Shown piece after piece: positions 17,218-26,340 of a stretch of DNA of 64,000 nucleotides. The DNA comes from Pedobacter deserti (GTDB taxonomy: Bacteria > Bacteroidota > Bacteroidia > Sphingobacteriales > Sphingobacteriaceae), in assembly GCF_024436415.1 (NCBI RefSeq), contig NZ_JAFMZQ010000001.1, positions 2,790,001-2,854,000 of the forward strand, written 5' to 3'. Below the pieces are notes generated by a model. It worked only from the letters and a program-made list of their open reading frames with translations. It ran no database searches and was not told the origin of the DNA. Each line of letters starts with the position of its first letter. Position 1 is the stretch's first letter. Made by a program: the position numbers and the translations under genes.

Positions 17218-18492
17218 CTACCTGATCGGAGGCGGTGGCGTTGCCCGCAAAGGCAACTCCCTCCTAAGCATCTTACCAGCATAGCCGCTAAGATACAAAT
17301 AGTAGTCGGAAGGCACATCCGCTTCAAAGCTAACAAATGTACTTGCGCCAACCGGCGGATTCTTCGAAACTTTGAAAATCGCCGTAGCCTCATCAATTTC
17401 ATCGAACATCGCGATATATATTGATTTTGCACCTTGCCTCAGCGCCCCTTCAATCTGCTTCCAGAAAAAGGTACCCCGCTTGCGCGGAATCTGATCCGAA
17501 GGCGCCGAATTGTTCATGTTATGCCAGCTAAACCCAGGAAACACCACTGCCGTATAATCCAGCCCGTTAGCCTTACACCAGACCATATCCTCGCGCTGCA
17601 CCCCGGCATATCGCCCATAGCCCGCTTCATCTCCATACCGACCGATGGTCCATGGATGCACAATATCCGCTTTTCTGATCAGTTCATGCAGAAAAGGATC
17701 ACTCTGCGTATCATTTCTCAATTCACGCCAATACGTAGGCACACCCAGCATTACTGAACAGCCCCCATATACCGGATCGTTTTTCAAAAACTCTACAACG
17801 CTGGCAACATCTTTAATCGTGTATTTCCGGTTGTCGTTAAAGCCTACACCCCATATCACGACCAAAGGCTTACCTCTATGAAACAAGTAGGTTTGCGTTT
17901 TACCCTGACTGGTAATCTTCATGCTATCCACCAGATTCTTCCAGTCGGCGATAAGCACCTGCATATCAGCCATGCCCTGGCAGCCCGATAGATCGTACAT
18001 CACGGAGATAGCCCTGCCATACTTCTGCGAAGCGCTGAGCGCGTTCTGCAAGACCTTGTTAAAATGATGCCGACCTTTCTTCCCTTTTATTTCTACAAGA
18101 AACCGCTGCATAAACACGCCGTCGACACCGTAATCCTTCATCCATTTAAAATGCGTATCGACGGTCGACGAATCATAGGCACTGTGCACAAAAGCCGTAC
18201 TGCCATCAGCATGCTTAAAATTGGTCTGATACGTACGTTTTAGCTCGCCGACTTCCGGCCACAGATCAACGTTGGTAAAGCCCGGCTCAAACTTTCCCTG
18301 CCGGGTGTAATGGTACCAGCCCCGGCCGGCACCATCTGCCTCAGCGTTGTGCCAGCCCTGATAACCCGCCATAACCAGTCGCGAGTAGCTCTTAAACAAC
18401 CCCGCCCTACCATGCCTGCTCTGCGCCCGCACCATACCATACGGCAGCGACACCACAAGCAACAGCACAACCAAAACAACATTCCGTTTCAT
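17218..18492 (-). CDS. GH71/99-like secreted glycoside hydrolase
   Basis: 424 residues from ATG 18492; signal peptide 'VVLLLVVSLPYGMVRAQ'. Characteristic stretches: 'MAGYQGWHN', 'DYGVDGVFMQRFL', 'GKPLVVIWGVGFND', 'YTAVVFPGFSWHN' and 'IYIAMFDEIDEATA', which match the GH71/99-like group (endo-acting mannanase/glucanase-related TIM barrel). The glutamates expected for catalysis are probably those in the VEIKGK and FDEIDE stretches, but I cannot assign them. Substrate unknown. Its C-terminus is rich in Pro (ATPPPPIR). Confidence 0.85.
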   Translation of the reverse strand: MKRNVVLVVLLLVVSLPYGMVRAQSRHGRAGLFKSYSRLVMAGYQGWHNAEADGAGRGWYHYTRQGKFEPGFTNVDLWPEVGELKRTYQTNFKHADGSTAFVHSAYDSSTVDTHFKWMKDYGVDGVFMQRFLVEIKGKKGRHHFNKVLQNALSASQKYGRAISVMYDLSGCQGMADMQVLIADWKNLVDSMKITSQGKTQTYLFHRGKPLVVIWGVGFNDNRKYTIKDVASVVEFLKNDPVYGGCSVMLGVPTYWRELRNDTQSDPFLHELIRKADIVHPWTIGRYGDEAGYGRYAGVQREDMVWCKANGLDYTAVVFPGFSWHNMNNSAPSDQIPRKRGTFFWKQIEGALRQGAKSIYIAMFDEIDEATAIFKVSKNPPVGASTFVSFEADVPSDYYLYLSGYAGKMLRRELPLRATPPPPIR

Positions 18493-18503
18493 AGCCTGAA
18501 TAT

Positions 18504-18533
18504 AAAAAAAGCACCGTGTAAACACGATGCTTT
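18504..18533 (-). terminator. terminator of the S74-like gene
   Basis: Stem aaagcaccgtgt (18508-18519) / acacgatgcttt (18522-18533) with one C-A mismatch. Read on the minus strand it ends in a run of T complementary to the A tract at 18504-18510, placing it directly downstream of the gene ending at 18556. Confidence 0.75.
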
Positions 18534-18555
18534 AAACTAAAAACACTGGCAAAAC

Positions 18556-18993
18556 TTATTTGGCCTTCTGCTTCAACTGGTTTAGCTGAACCTTAAGGCT
18601 TTCTATCTGCTCCTGCTGCTCTTTTATGGCAGCCACAAGCACAGGAATGAGCTCCTTCGTATCCACTTCACTATAGGTAGCAACCTTATGGCTGTTTTTG
18701 CCCGAAGGATACTGCTTCGAGGTTTGTTTCACCAAACCAGGGAAAGCCGCAGCAACATCACTAGCCAGAAAACCATAATGCTCACCGGCAGGTAAATTCA
18801 GATGCTTAAACTTCTCGACATCATATTTAAAAACAACAGGCTGTAAACTGGTCAGCTGGCGGGTTGTATTCGAAATCTGACCCACACCAATCTTCAGCTC
18901 CTTTTCATCGATTTTCTGTGCATTCGCACCAACAGCAGTCACACTCAGTAAAAGTCCCATCAAAGAAACTTTACCCAACATTGAATATTTCAT
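18556..18993 (-). CDS. secreted protein with S74/endosialidase-chaperone-like domain
   Basis: 145 residues, signal peptide ending ANAQ. After it: 'LQPVVFKYD....HYGFLASDVAAAFPGLV' and 'YSEVDTKELIPVLVAAIKEQ', the sequence hallmark of the intramolecular chaperone (peptidase S74) domain found at the ends of phage tail fibres and adhesins. C-terminal 25 residues are a coiled coil (EQIESLKVQLNQLKQ). Here the domain stands alone with no fibre attached, so its role is unclear; it may assist assembly of some surface trimer. Confidence 0.78.
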   Translation of the reverse strand: MKYSMLGKVSLMGLLLSVTAVGANAQKIDEKELKIGVGQISNTTRQLTSLQPVVFKYDVEKFKHLNLPAGEHYGFLASDVAAAFPGLVKQTSKQYPSGKNSHKVATYSEVDTKELIPVLVAAIKEQQEQIESLKVQLNQLKQKAK

Positions 18994-19045
18994 AAAGTAT
19001 AATTTAAATGATTAATAAAATTTAAAAGAAAATTAGTCGCGCCAT

Positions 19046-19351
19046 TTAAACAGCGGCACCGTCCGGAGGCGGACAAGACGTAGAAAGATGAACCGTCAGG
19101 GTATTCGGATTGCCCCGTCCATCAAACGTTGAAAACAGAACAACAAAGGGGACGGCAGCCGCCACCTCAGCATAAAGTTCATCAGGATATTCCGTCAGTT
19201 TATTTTCTTTAGAATCCTCATCAGGAACCTCGTCCGAAGACTGGTCTAGATGATAGGCGTAAGCAGGCAAACCAGAATCAGCAATCAGATCTACTCCTTT
19301 TGCCAAAACAAATGATAACAACAAGAAAATGCCTGCTATTTTACTTAGCAT
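19046..19351 (-). CDS. small secreted protein of unknown function
   Basis: 101 residues with signal peptide 'IAGIFLLLSFVLAKG', an acidic linker 'SSDEVPDEDSKENK' and a C-terminal part of beta type. Ends STSCPPPDGAAV. No recognisable family. It lies 52 bp upstream of the S74-like gene on the same strand, so they may be co-expressed. Confidence 0.55.
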   Translation of the reverse strand: MLSKIAGIFLLLSFVLAKGVDLIADSGLPAYAYHLDQSSDEVPDEDSKENKLTEYPDELYAEVAAAVPFVVLFSTFDGRGNPNTLTVHLSTSCPPPDGAAV

Positions 19352-19457
19352 AGTATTCGTCGTTTAACTTATAATTGGTTGCTCTTGCTAACAAATATAC
19401 AGTATAACAACTCAGTTGCAAACATCGTTTTGTAAAAAACAGAGGCAGCTTAAATAA

Positions 19458-20564
19458 TTATTCGATAATCTTTCGCTCACGCAGAATGTCGGCATTCTTT
19501 AGAAAAACCTCCTCTGAAAGTTTCAATACTACCACACCATGAACAGCGTCCCAGCCAAACCTCTGAACACCCGTAGCATCCTTAATGTGCTGTATGCCTA
19601 AAGCCGGCTGATTTGCAAACAATATGAATGGCTGAGGATGCTCCGCAGTGGGCCTTACCCGAATGTATTTATCACCTACTGAAATAACAAGCAGTGTTTT
19701 CGCGTCATAGGTAGGTTCCCAGCCGCCTATTCTCATCCATGTCTCAGAACATTTATGACCATCCGCTTCCCACTCAAAAATAAGCAACTGATCGCCCTCA
19801 AAGCGCATATTAGTTACAAACCGCTTCTCTTCCCCTTTAGGAAGAGCATTGTTTAAGGGCCACTGATTCTCCTCATAATTGCCTTTTTTCGATGGCACGT
19901 TGCCCGTAAAGTAGTTACCCGCAAAAGCCGTCCGTGTGATAAAGTCCTGCGGATTAATATCTGCAACCGAGAAACTAGACCCATCATATAACTTCACTCT
20001 CCTGAAATGCCTCACAGTCTGATCAGCAGTCTGCCCCCTACCGTAGTCATATTTTAGCAAGTCCCAGCTCCCCACGATCTTTGCCGCCATGGAATCCACG
20101 ACTTGTGGCGCAGCCGCCGCCTTGGCTTTTTTAACCCTCGACCACACTTGGCGGTGGTCTGCCCCATCCGCTACCCAGGTGAACACTAATTCATCTTTAT
20201 TCAAGATCGATAAGTTCTTCCGAAAGAGCGCATTCAAAACAGGTTTAAATTGTGGCGTTACCGTAGTTGCATGCTCCAGAAAATTACTATTTAGCGAATC
20301 CGGGTGATAACGGTACGAACCAGTCATACTCGCCAGGTTACGGCCCGTCTTTGGCTCGCAAAAGATATCAGTATAGTTATACCTAGTGTGGATACGGAAA
20401 CGTTTAAAATTTTCCATGCCCTTTTGGCTCGCGCCCCCTTTTGAAATCATATACGAACTAAGTTCCCAAGTACCAATGATATGGTTGCTCAGCGAGTCGC
20501 CCTGAGCGAAACTTTGACAGACAGATAGGCATAACAATAACCAGCCCGCAGCAATGATCTTCAT
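19458..20564 (-). CDS. secreted protein with two lipocalin-like repeats
   Basis: 368 residues, signal peptide 'AGWLLLCLSVCQSFAQ'. Two related domains: IIGTWELSSYMISKG... (about 28-140) and IVGSWDLLKYDYGRG... (about 163-285), each with 'GSYRYHPDS/GNYFTGN' and 'LVFTWVADG..HRQVWSRV / LIFEWEADGHKCSETWMRI'. This is the pattern of DUF4488-like lipocalin-fold proteins in Bacteroidota. The last 70 residues carry 'ALGIQHIKDATGVQRFGWDA' then VHGVVVLKL, which resembles a TonB plug motif but is degenerate. Function unknown. Confidence 0.72.
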   Translation of the reverse strand: MKIIAAGWLLLCLSVCQSFAQGDSLSNHIIGTWELSSYMISKGGASQKGMENFKRFRIHTRYNYTDIFCEPKTGRNLASMTGSYRYHPDSLNSNFLEHATTVTPQFKPVLNALFRKNLSILNKDELVFTWVADGADHRQVWSRVKKAKAAAAPQVVDSMAAKIVGSWDLLKYDYGRGQTADQTVRHFRRVKLYDGSSFSVADINPQDFITRTAFAGNYFTGNVPSKKGNYEENQWPLNNALPKGEEKRFVTNMRFEGDQLLIFEWEADGHKCSETWMRIGGWEPTYDAKTLLVISVGDKYIRVRPTAEHPQPFILFANQPALGIQHIKDATGVQRFGWDAVHGVVVLKLSEEVFLKNADILRERKIIE

Positions 20565-20692
20565 AATGATTCACGTTAATTTCCTGTCAAGATAACAAGA
20601 AATGTGGATCTGAAAAAATAAAGATCCCTGGCAAGCTTGAGTTGGCGACTTCAACTTTTTAAAATTTTTATAGTAAAATAAACATTTAATTC

Positions 20693-20700
20693 TATCTTTG
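20693..20700 (+). promoter_or_regulatory. -7 element of tRNA-Lys gene
   Basis: TATCTTTG (TAnnTTTG) 21 bp before the tRNA; only a weak TTTA -33 candidate at 20667-20670. Confidence 0.5.
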
Positions 20701-20720
20701 CACCTCCTGAAAAGGGGAAT

Positions 20721-20796
20721 GATTCCGTAGCTCAGCTGGTAGAGCATTACACTTTTAATGTAGTGGTCCTGGGTTCGAATCCCAGCGGGATCACCA
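20721..20796 (+). tRNA. tRNA-Lys (anticodon TTT)
   Basis: Acceptor gattccg/cgggatc, D-loop agctggtaga, anticodon loop cttttaa, T-arm ctggg/cccag and encoded CCA (20794-20796). A 25-nt stretch of its 3' half (20766-20790) recurs with one mismatch at 37732-37756. Confidence 0.96.
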
Positions 20797-20798
20797 CT

Positions 20799-20837
20799 TG
20801 GGACAAATCTGAATATATGGATTTGTCCCATTTTTTT
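20799..20837 (+). terminator. terminator after tRNA-Lys
   Basis: Perfect 11-bp stem tgggacaaatc (20799-20809) / gatttgtccca (20820-20830) followed by T7 (20831-20837). The 190 bases after it, up to the kinase gene, hold no gene. Confidence 0.9.
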
Positions 20838-21028
20838 ACCCTCCAATTTCCTGTTAATCTGACAAATAAAAGCAATAGCAGAACCTAGCCTCAAAGTTCG
20901 ATGTCTTGTTCCGTCAAATCCCAACAATTCAGTGCGACACCTTGAATTCATCCCTTAAATAATGAAGTTCATCGGAAAGTCGGAATAAATAAAACACATC
21001 CTTGATACCTAAAATATATTTTTGGACA

Positions 21029-22054
21029 ATGATTCGAATAAAAAACATTAATATAAAGAGACTCACAATCTTCTTTTTTTCGACACTGGTATATGCCCTT
21101 TGTCAAATGCTTTTTACCATTGTTTTAATGAAAGAAGATTTATGGCGGAATTTTCATATACAGCTGTCAGCCCATTATGTGGTAATTTTTGCTATGTGTA
21201 TAGCCGATTACACTTTATTAAGGTTCTTGAATAAAAATTTACCTTATTCAAAGAATATATTCTTGCGAATTATGGCAGATATTGCGGGGATAACCTTGAT
21301 ATGCCTGATATTACTATGGGTATTTAATTTTCTGATTTATGACGTGTTCCGCATTCCTCAGGAGGGACTGCCCCCGTTCCACGTTAAGTTTGCTTTTGCC
21401 ATGTCAACAAATATTCCTATTCTGTTGGTCTTTGAGTTGATTCATTATTTCCAGTCTGAACAGAAAGCGATAGCCGATTCAGAAAAAGCCAAACGTGAGG
21501 TTCTGCTGTTTCAGCACGAGACATTGAGATCACAGATAAACCCTCATTTCCTGTTTAATTCCCTTAATGTATTGTCATCTTTGATATATGTAAATCAGGA
21601 AAATGCCAACAAATTCACGAAAGCTCTCTCAAAAACCTATCGCTATGTACTATCCCTCACGCAACAACCGATAGTGTCCATTACGGAAGAATTGAATGCT
21701 TTGGATTCGTATATATTCCTCATGCGGATGAGATTCGAGAACTCCTTTACTTTTACGGTAAACAAAATATCGCCCAATAAACAGCATAAGATTATCCCCC
21801 TGACGCTGCAGCTGCTTATAGAAAATGCATTCAAGCACAATATCGCAACGGAAGAATCAACATTAAATATCACAATCAATATTGATTACGAACATATCAC
21901 AGTCGAAAACAACATCCAGCCATCGGGCAGTGCTGATAAAGGTGGAATCGGGCTAAAATACATTACCAGGCAGTATAAAATCTATGCTAAAGAAGTTACG
22001 GTTGATCATACCGAGGAATTGTTTATTGTAAAAATCCCCTATATACAGTCATGA
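21029..22054 (+). CDS. LytS-type sensor histidine kinase
   Basis: 341 residues from ATG 21029 (MIRIKNINIKRLTI); an in-frame TTG at 21002 is less likely. Four hydrophobic N-terminal helices within the first 140 residues, then the His_kinase (PF06580-type) motif 'LRSQINPHFLFNSLNVLSSLI' with the phospho-accepting His, and a HATPase part 'PLTLQLLIENAFKHNI' and 'GGIGLKYI'. Overlaps the response regulator gene by 4 bp (ATGA), so the pair is translationally coupled. Part of an AT-rich block (hand count of bases 21061-21120 gives about 35% GC, against about 55% at 54001-54060). Confidence 0.93.
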   Translation: MIRIKNINIKRLTIFFFSTLVYALCQMLFTIVLMKEDLWRNFHIQLSAHYVVIFAMCIADYTLLRFLNKNLPYSKNIFLRIMADIAGITLICLILLWVFNFLIYDVFRIPQEGLPPFHVKFAFAMSTNIPILLVFELIHYFQSEQKAIADSEKAKREVLLFQHETLRSQINPHFLFNSLNVLSSLIYVNQENANKFTKALSKTYRYVLSLTQQPIVSITEELNALDSYIFLMRMRFENSFTFTVNKISPNKQHKIIPLTLQLLIENAFKHNIATEESTLNITINIDYEHITVENNIQPSGSADKGGIGLKYITRQYKIYAKEVTVDHTEELFIVKIPYIQS

Positions 22055-22806
22055 AATACCTGATCGTAGAAGATGAGCGGTTTGCATACGAAGAACTGAA
22101 ACGTATGATGATGAAGTTACGTCCAGACTATCTCTTGGAAATGCAAACGAAAACGGTCATAGATACCATTGTTTTTCTGAAAGAATCTGTTGTCGATCTT
22201 ATTCTTATGGATATCCGTCTTGCAGACGGCAACTGCTTCGAAATATTTAGCCATGTAGATGTTACAACACCTGTTATATTTACAACAGCTTACGATGAAC
22301 ATGCCATTAAAGCATTTAAGCTGAACAGTATAGATTACCTCTTAAAACCATTTGATGAAAGTGAACTGGAGACAGCGCTAAGCAAATTTGAGAACATATT
22401 TTATCATCAATCTTATAAAACCAATTCGAAGAATTTTGAGCAGCTACTATCGCTCAAGACCAAAAACCGTTTCCTGATATCCAAAGGTGAAAACTATCAT
22501 TATATTGAAACCAAGGATATTGCCCATTTTTACAGTGAAGACGGGGTCATCTTCCTCCACACGTTCAACGACAGGCGGTATATCATTAATTATACTTTAG
22601 ATCAATTGGATCAACAGCTTGATAGCCGATTGTTTTTCCGGGTGTCGCGTAATTGCATCGGGAATGTCAAAGCCATTGAAAATGTTGCAAAATACTTTAA
22701 CAGCCGTCTTAAACTTTCCTTTTCGCCGGAATGCCCACATGAGGTTTTGGTTAGTCGGATGCGAGTACCAGACTTTCTCAAATGGATGGACGGTATCCTA
22801 CAATAG
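22051..22806 (+). CDS. LytR/AlgR-type response regulator (LytTR DNA-binding)
   Basis: 251 residues: receiver domain with phospho-acceptor D54 (LILMDIRLADG), T/K switch residues in FTTAYDEH and LLKPFDE, and a C-terminal LytTR domain 'YIETKDIAHFYSEDGVIFLHTFNDRRYIINYTLDQLDQQLDSRLFFRVSRNCIGN' split here over 20-residue pieces in the protein. Partner of the overlapping kinase; probable target is the operon downstream. Signal unknown. Confidence 0.94.
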   Translation: MKYLIVEDERFAYEELKRMMMKLRPDYLLEMQTKTVIDTIVFLKESVVDLILMDIRLADGNCFEIFSHVDVTTPVIFTTAYDEHAIKAFKLNSIDYLLKPFDESELETALSKFENIFYHQSYKTNSKNFEQLLSLKTKNRFLISKGENYHYIETKDIAHFYSEDGVIFLHTFNDRRYIINYTLDQLDQQLDSRLFFRVSRNCIGNVKAIENVAKYFNSRLKLSFSPECPHEVLVSRMRVPDFLKWMDGILQ

Positions 22807-22946
22807 CTTGATACATAAAATCCATCTCCTTTATATTGCACTTCATTTACCAAAATCTAAAGTCTATCGCTTAGAGATTTCTTGATCGCAGCGTTCGCCG
22901 TTCTTTTGCCCAAAGAAATAAACAAGTATAAATACATTTTAAAATC

Positions 22947-23867
22947 GTGAAGACAATATCATTACTCTCAGCAACATGGGTTGTGCTTTTATGTCTGGAG
23001 GCAAAAGCACAGCAAGTATCCTTCAAGACAGAGTACATCGGAAATTCGGGCTACTACTATTTGCCTCCCGGCGAAAAACCAAGAGAAAAAATAGGTGATG
23101 CTAAAGGCTCGGCCATGGTTTATCAGGGAACTTTCAATATGCCCTTGTCCATGAAGTCAAATGAGCATAACCGTCCTACCGCTTGGGGAATTGGTTTTGG
23201 AGGGGCATACGTCTCCTTGCATAACCAAAACTTTTCGGAACATATGGTCTCCGAAATCATGAACTTACAGTTTGGCGTTTATCATTTACGTCCTTTAAAC
23301 GACAAATGGTCCATGAGGGCAAGTGTCGGAATGGGGATATTTACGCCGTCCACCGATTTTACCGAAATCAGTTTCAAAAATGTGCTGGGCAGCGGGGGAA
23401 TTGTTTTTATCCGTCATCTGAATTCCAATCTTGATATCGGAGGAGGTGTGGCTATAAACAGTTCTCTGGGATATCCAATGGTATTTCCGGCCGTTTACGT
23501 CGATTGGAGGCGTGAGGGAAAATACAATGTGAATATTGAATTGGGTGATGGCTTGGATGTGTCGATAGGTTATGCTGTCAACGAAAGATTCAAATTATCA
23601 TATGCGCTTGAAATGAACGGACAGGTAGCCCTATTGGAAAAGGATGGTAAAGACGTTATATTCTCCCATCAATACATTGTTACGGGATTTCGCCCCGAAG
23701 TAAAGCTAGGTAAAAAAGGGCCATCCTTAACGGGTATGGCGGGGCTTAACCTGTTTCGTCCTGCGTCATACAGCGACAGAACATTGAAAGGTGTATTTGC
23801 AGGAGACAATGACTATCATTTTTCTGTTTCTCCATATGCTTCCATCGGTTTAAAGATGAAGCTTTAA
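22947..23867 (+). CDS. DUF6268-family outer-membrane beta-barrel protein
   Basis: 306 residues; start is a GTG at 22947 giving MKTISLLSATWVVLLCLEAKAQQ, a convincing signal peptide, since no ATG lies upstream in frame. Alternating aromatic/hydrophobic beta strands and a C-terminal 'YASIGLKMKL' support an outer-membrane barrel. Next to LytTR sensors this family recurs in Bacteroidota. Function unknown; it may respond to envelope state. Confidence 0.75.
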   Translation: MKTISLLSATWVVLLCLEAKAQQVSFKTEYIGNSGYYYLPPGEKPREKIGDAKGSAMVYQGTFNMPLSMKSNEHNRPTAWGIGFGGAYVSLHNQNFSEHMVSEIMNLQFGVYHLRPLNDKWSMRASVGMGIFTPSTDFTEISFKNVLGSGGIVFIRHLNSNLDIGGGVAINSSLGYPMVFPAVYVDWRREGKYNVNIELGDGLDVSIGYAVNERFKLSYALEMNGQVALLEKDGKDVIFSHQYIVTGFRPEVKLGKKGPSLTGMAGLNLFRPASYSDRTLKGVFAGDNDYHFSVSPYASIGLKMKL

Positions 23868-23876
23868 CTCATAAAC

Positions 23877-24746
23877 ATGAAGCAAGCCCTGCAGACTTTA
23901 ACATACCGAGGTGTTTATGCAATTACCTATGTCATAAGCCTGTTGCCTATGAGTTTTCTCTATTCGATCGCCTCATTCGCTTTCCTCCTCGCCTATCACA
24001 TTATTGGGTACAGGAAAGCGGTAGTCTTTCAAAACGTCGCACGTTCATTTCCCAAAAAGCGATATGGGGAGGTCCATGCTATTGTAAGAAAATTTTACGC
24101 TTGCTTTGTAGCTTATTTTGCTGAAATTATAAAAAGCGTCTCTGCTCCGGCAGAGGTGCTTAATCGGAAAATACTATTTGAGAATTTGGAGTTGGTAGAC
24201 CAGTATATAAACTCGGGACGAAATGTCATTGCCTGTTTAGGACATTGTGGAAACTGGGAGATGTTAAACTTCATGCCATATAAAATACACCATGAAATAT
24301 ATGCTGTTTACAAGCCTCTTACGTCTGGGTCAATGAACAGGCTGATGATCAAACTAAGATCACGTTTTGGCATGAAGCTATTAGCGGACAGCGCAGTTAT
24401 GCGTCATGTCCTATCTAATAGCTCAAGTCCTGCCGTATATCTATTCCTTGCCGACCAATGTCCACGCATCAAAGACGAAAAATATAGGTTTACTTTATTG
24501 AATCAAGAAACCTATTGGTTTTCAGGAATGGAAAAATTGGCGCGCAAAGGGCAGACAGCGGTTATCTATCTGCACATTACACAGCTATCAAAAGGAAACT
24601 ACAAAATTGTCTGCCTACCGATATGCTCAAATGCGGAATCTACGACGGATGGCCAAATAACCAAAAAGTATATCGACCTCTTAACAGAAAATATCATGGA
24701 AGAACCATACGGGTGGCTGTGGACACATAAGCGTTGGAAACGATGA
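23877..24746 (+). CDS. LpxL/HtrB-like lysophospholipid acyltransferase
   Basis: 289 residues with N-terminal hydrophobic segment (ITYVISLLPMSFLYSIASFA). Catalytic HX4E motif GHCGNWE (H123, E128), second motif 'AVYKPLTSGSMNRLM', and 'LADQCPR' near 200. Acyl transfer to lipid A or another lipid is expected at the inner membrane. Starts 9 bp after the DUF6268 gene, so it is the last gene of the AT-rich operon. Confidence 0.9.
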   Translation: MKQALQTLTYRGVYAITYVISLLPMSFLYSIASFAFLLAYHIIGYRKAVVFQNVARSFPKKRYGEVHAIVRKFYACFVAYFAEIIKSVSAPAEVLNRKILFENLELVDQYINSGRNVIACLGHCGNWEMLNFMPYKIHHEIYAVYKPLTSGSMNRLMIKLRSRFGMKLLADSAVMRHVLSNSSSPAVYLFLADQCPRIKDEKYRFTLLNQETYWFSGMEKLARKGQTAVIYLHITQLSKGNYKIVCLPICSNAESTTDGQITKKYIDLLTENIMEEPYGWLWTHKRWKR

Positions 24747-24821
24747 TAAGGTTATTTTCAATGATATCAATACCGGCTAGTTCAACAGATTGTCTAAATT
24801 AGCCTACTGATAAAAAATCCA

Positions 24822-26264
24822 ATGAAGAAAACGAAAGTCGTACTGATCTTATCGCTACTTTGCCATGTATGTTTACGTATCCAGGCGCAGGACTGGCAGG
24901 ATACAGTAAATCGGATTGATCAGATTTTCGACATCTACGCAAAAGATCGCCCAGGTTGTCAAATCGCAATCAGTCGAAACGGACATCTCCTTTACTCGAA
25001 AGCTTTCGGTATGGCAGATCTTGAAAACCAAAAAGCAATGTCTCCGCAGACATTGATTGAAGCCGGATCCGTGTCCAAACAATTCACGGCGGCCTCCATA
25101 CTCCTGCTGGAGCAGCAGGGGAAGTTATCCCTGGATGAAGACGTACACAAATACCTGCCGGAACTACCGCCCTATCCTTCAAAGCTTACCTTGAGGCAAA
25201 TGATGCAACACACCAGTGGCCTTAAGGACTGCTGGGCGCTTCTGTCACTTTCCGACGCGCCAAGGGGCAGCAAAATTTACAGGAATCAGGACATACTTGA
25301 TTTGCTCTCCCGCCAGAGCCTGAACCACTCGCCCGGAGCGGAATTTATGTACAGCAATGCCAATTACGTGCTGCTTGCCATCATCGCAGAACGCGTGAGC
25401 GGAGAAACCCTGCAAAGTTTCACACACCGGTATGTCTTCAAGCCAGCCGGAATGTCGCACACGCGCTGGCGGACGAATGCAAATGAGATCATCCGCAATA
25501 GAAGCATCGCCTATGCCCCAGATCAGAGCAGCTTTCTACCTGACATGCCTAACGAAGAAGTGTATGGCAGCGGCGGTTTGCTTACAACAGCCGAAGATCT
25601 GTTAAAATGGAACAAGTACTATACCGGTGATAGACTGGGCAAACCGGGGCTGCTGCAAAAGCAGATTTCGGGGTCGCCATTGAATGATGGACAAACGAAT
25701 GATTACGCTGCAGGTCTGCGTATCGTTCAGATCAGGAACTGGAAAGTATACATCCACGATGGCGCCACGGCCGCTTATCGCAGTTCCCTGGAATATTATC
25801 CGGAAACCGGGCTTTCCATTGCATGGCTGGCCAACACTTCGGCCTTTGACGGTAAGCCCGACGGCCTAAATGAATTGAGGCAACTGCTATTACCGGAAAA
25901 AACTCCGGAAGTCAAGTTAGAAGCGAGGCAGGAACCGCCACAAAAACCGTTGAAAATGCCTGAGGTGGTCGCAGTTCCAAATGCCATCGATCCGATTACG
26001 CTGGAATCCGTCACAGGTCATTATTATTCAGACGAAGTACAGGCAGAACTTGACATTAAGCTCAATAATGATCAATTGGAAATCCATCGGAAATCAAATG
26101 AAGTATTTAAATTGGCAACCAGCTCTGACGGCAATTTCCGAATTCAGGATTCTAAAGTCACGCTACAAATACTGAAGGATAACCTCGGCAACATTTCCGC
26201 AATAAGTTTCACCACTCCACGCGTGAGGAACATCGTTTTCCGCAAGGTGTTGAAGACCAATTAG
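24822..26264 (+). CDS. secreted serine hydrolase of beta-lactamase/DD-peptidase fold
   Basis: 480 residues, signal peptide to about residue 23. Catalytic SxxK is S83-V-S-K86 (AGSVSKQF); YxN is Y177-S-N179 (FMYSNANY); 'HTSGLKDC' nearby. The C-terminal 110 residues after about 370 form an extra beta domain. Family members are class C-type esterases or peptidases; antibiotic activity cannot be inferred. GC content is higher than in the preceding block, marking its right boundary. Confidence 0.92.
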   Translation: MKKTKVVLILSLLCHVCLRIQAQDWQDTVNRIDQIFDIYAKDRPGCQIAISRNGHLLYSKAFGMADLENQKAMSPQTLIEAGSVSKQFTAASILLLEQQGKLSLDEDVHKYLPELPPYPSKLTLRQMMQHTSGLKDCWALLSLSDAPRGSKIYRNQDILDLLSRQSLNHSPGAEFMYSNANYVLLAIIAERVSGETLQSFTHRYVFKPAGMSHTRWRTNANEIIRNRSIAYAPDQSSFLPDMPNEEVYGSGGLLTTAEDLLKWNKYYTGDRLGKPGLLQKQISGSPLNDGQTNDYAAGLRIVQIRNWKVYIHDGATAAYRSSLEYYPETGLSIAWLANTSAFDGKPDGLNELRQLLLPEKTPEVKLEARQEPPQKPLKMPEVVAVPNAIDPITLESVTGHYYSDEVQAELDIKLNNDQLEIHRKSNEVFKLATSSDGNFRIQDSKVTLQILKDNLGNISAISFTTPRVRNIVFRKVLKTN

Positions 26265-26278
26265 GCCATTCCTGCAAT

Positions 26279-26327
26279 CCTGCTAAAGCCTGTTATTAAA
26301 TAGAGTTAAATAACAAGCTATAGCAGG
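26279..26327. terminator. imperfect hairpin between convergent genes
   Basis: cctgcta (26279-26285) pairs with tagcagg (26321-26327), with inner pairs agc/gct and tgttatt/aataaca. No T tract on either side, so terminator function is uncertain. Confidence 0.4.
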
Positions 26328-26340
26328 AAAAAGAATTACG

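Noticed and set aside
16638..17225. 195-codon frame opposite the aldo/keto reductase
   Set aside because: Overlaps the catalytic region of the reductase; no coding features.
20571..20951. Open frame antisense to tRNA-Lys
   Set aside because: Runs through the tRNA and its terminator. Translations of antisense tRNA produce familiar false proteins.
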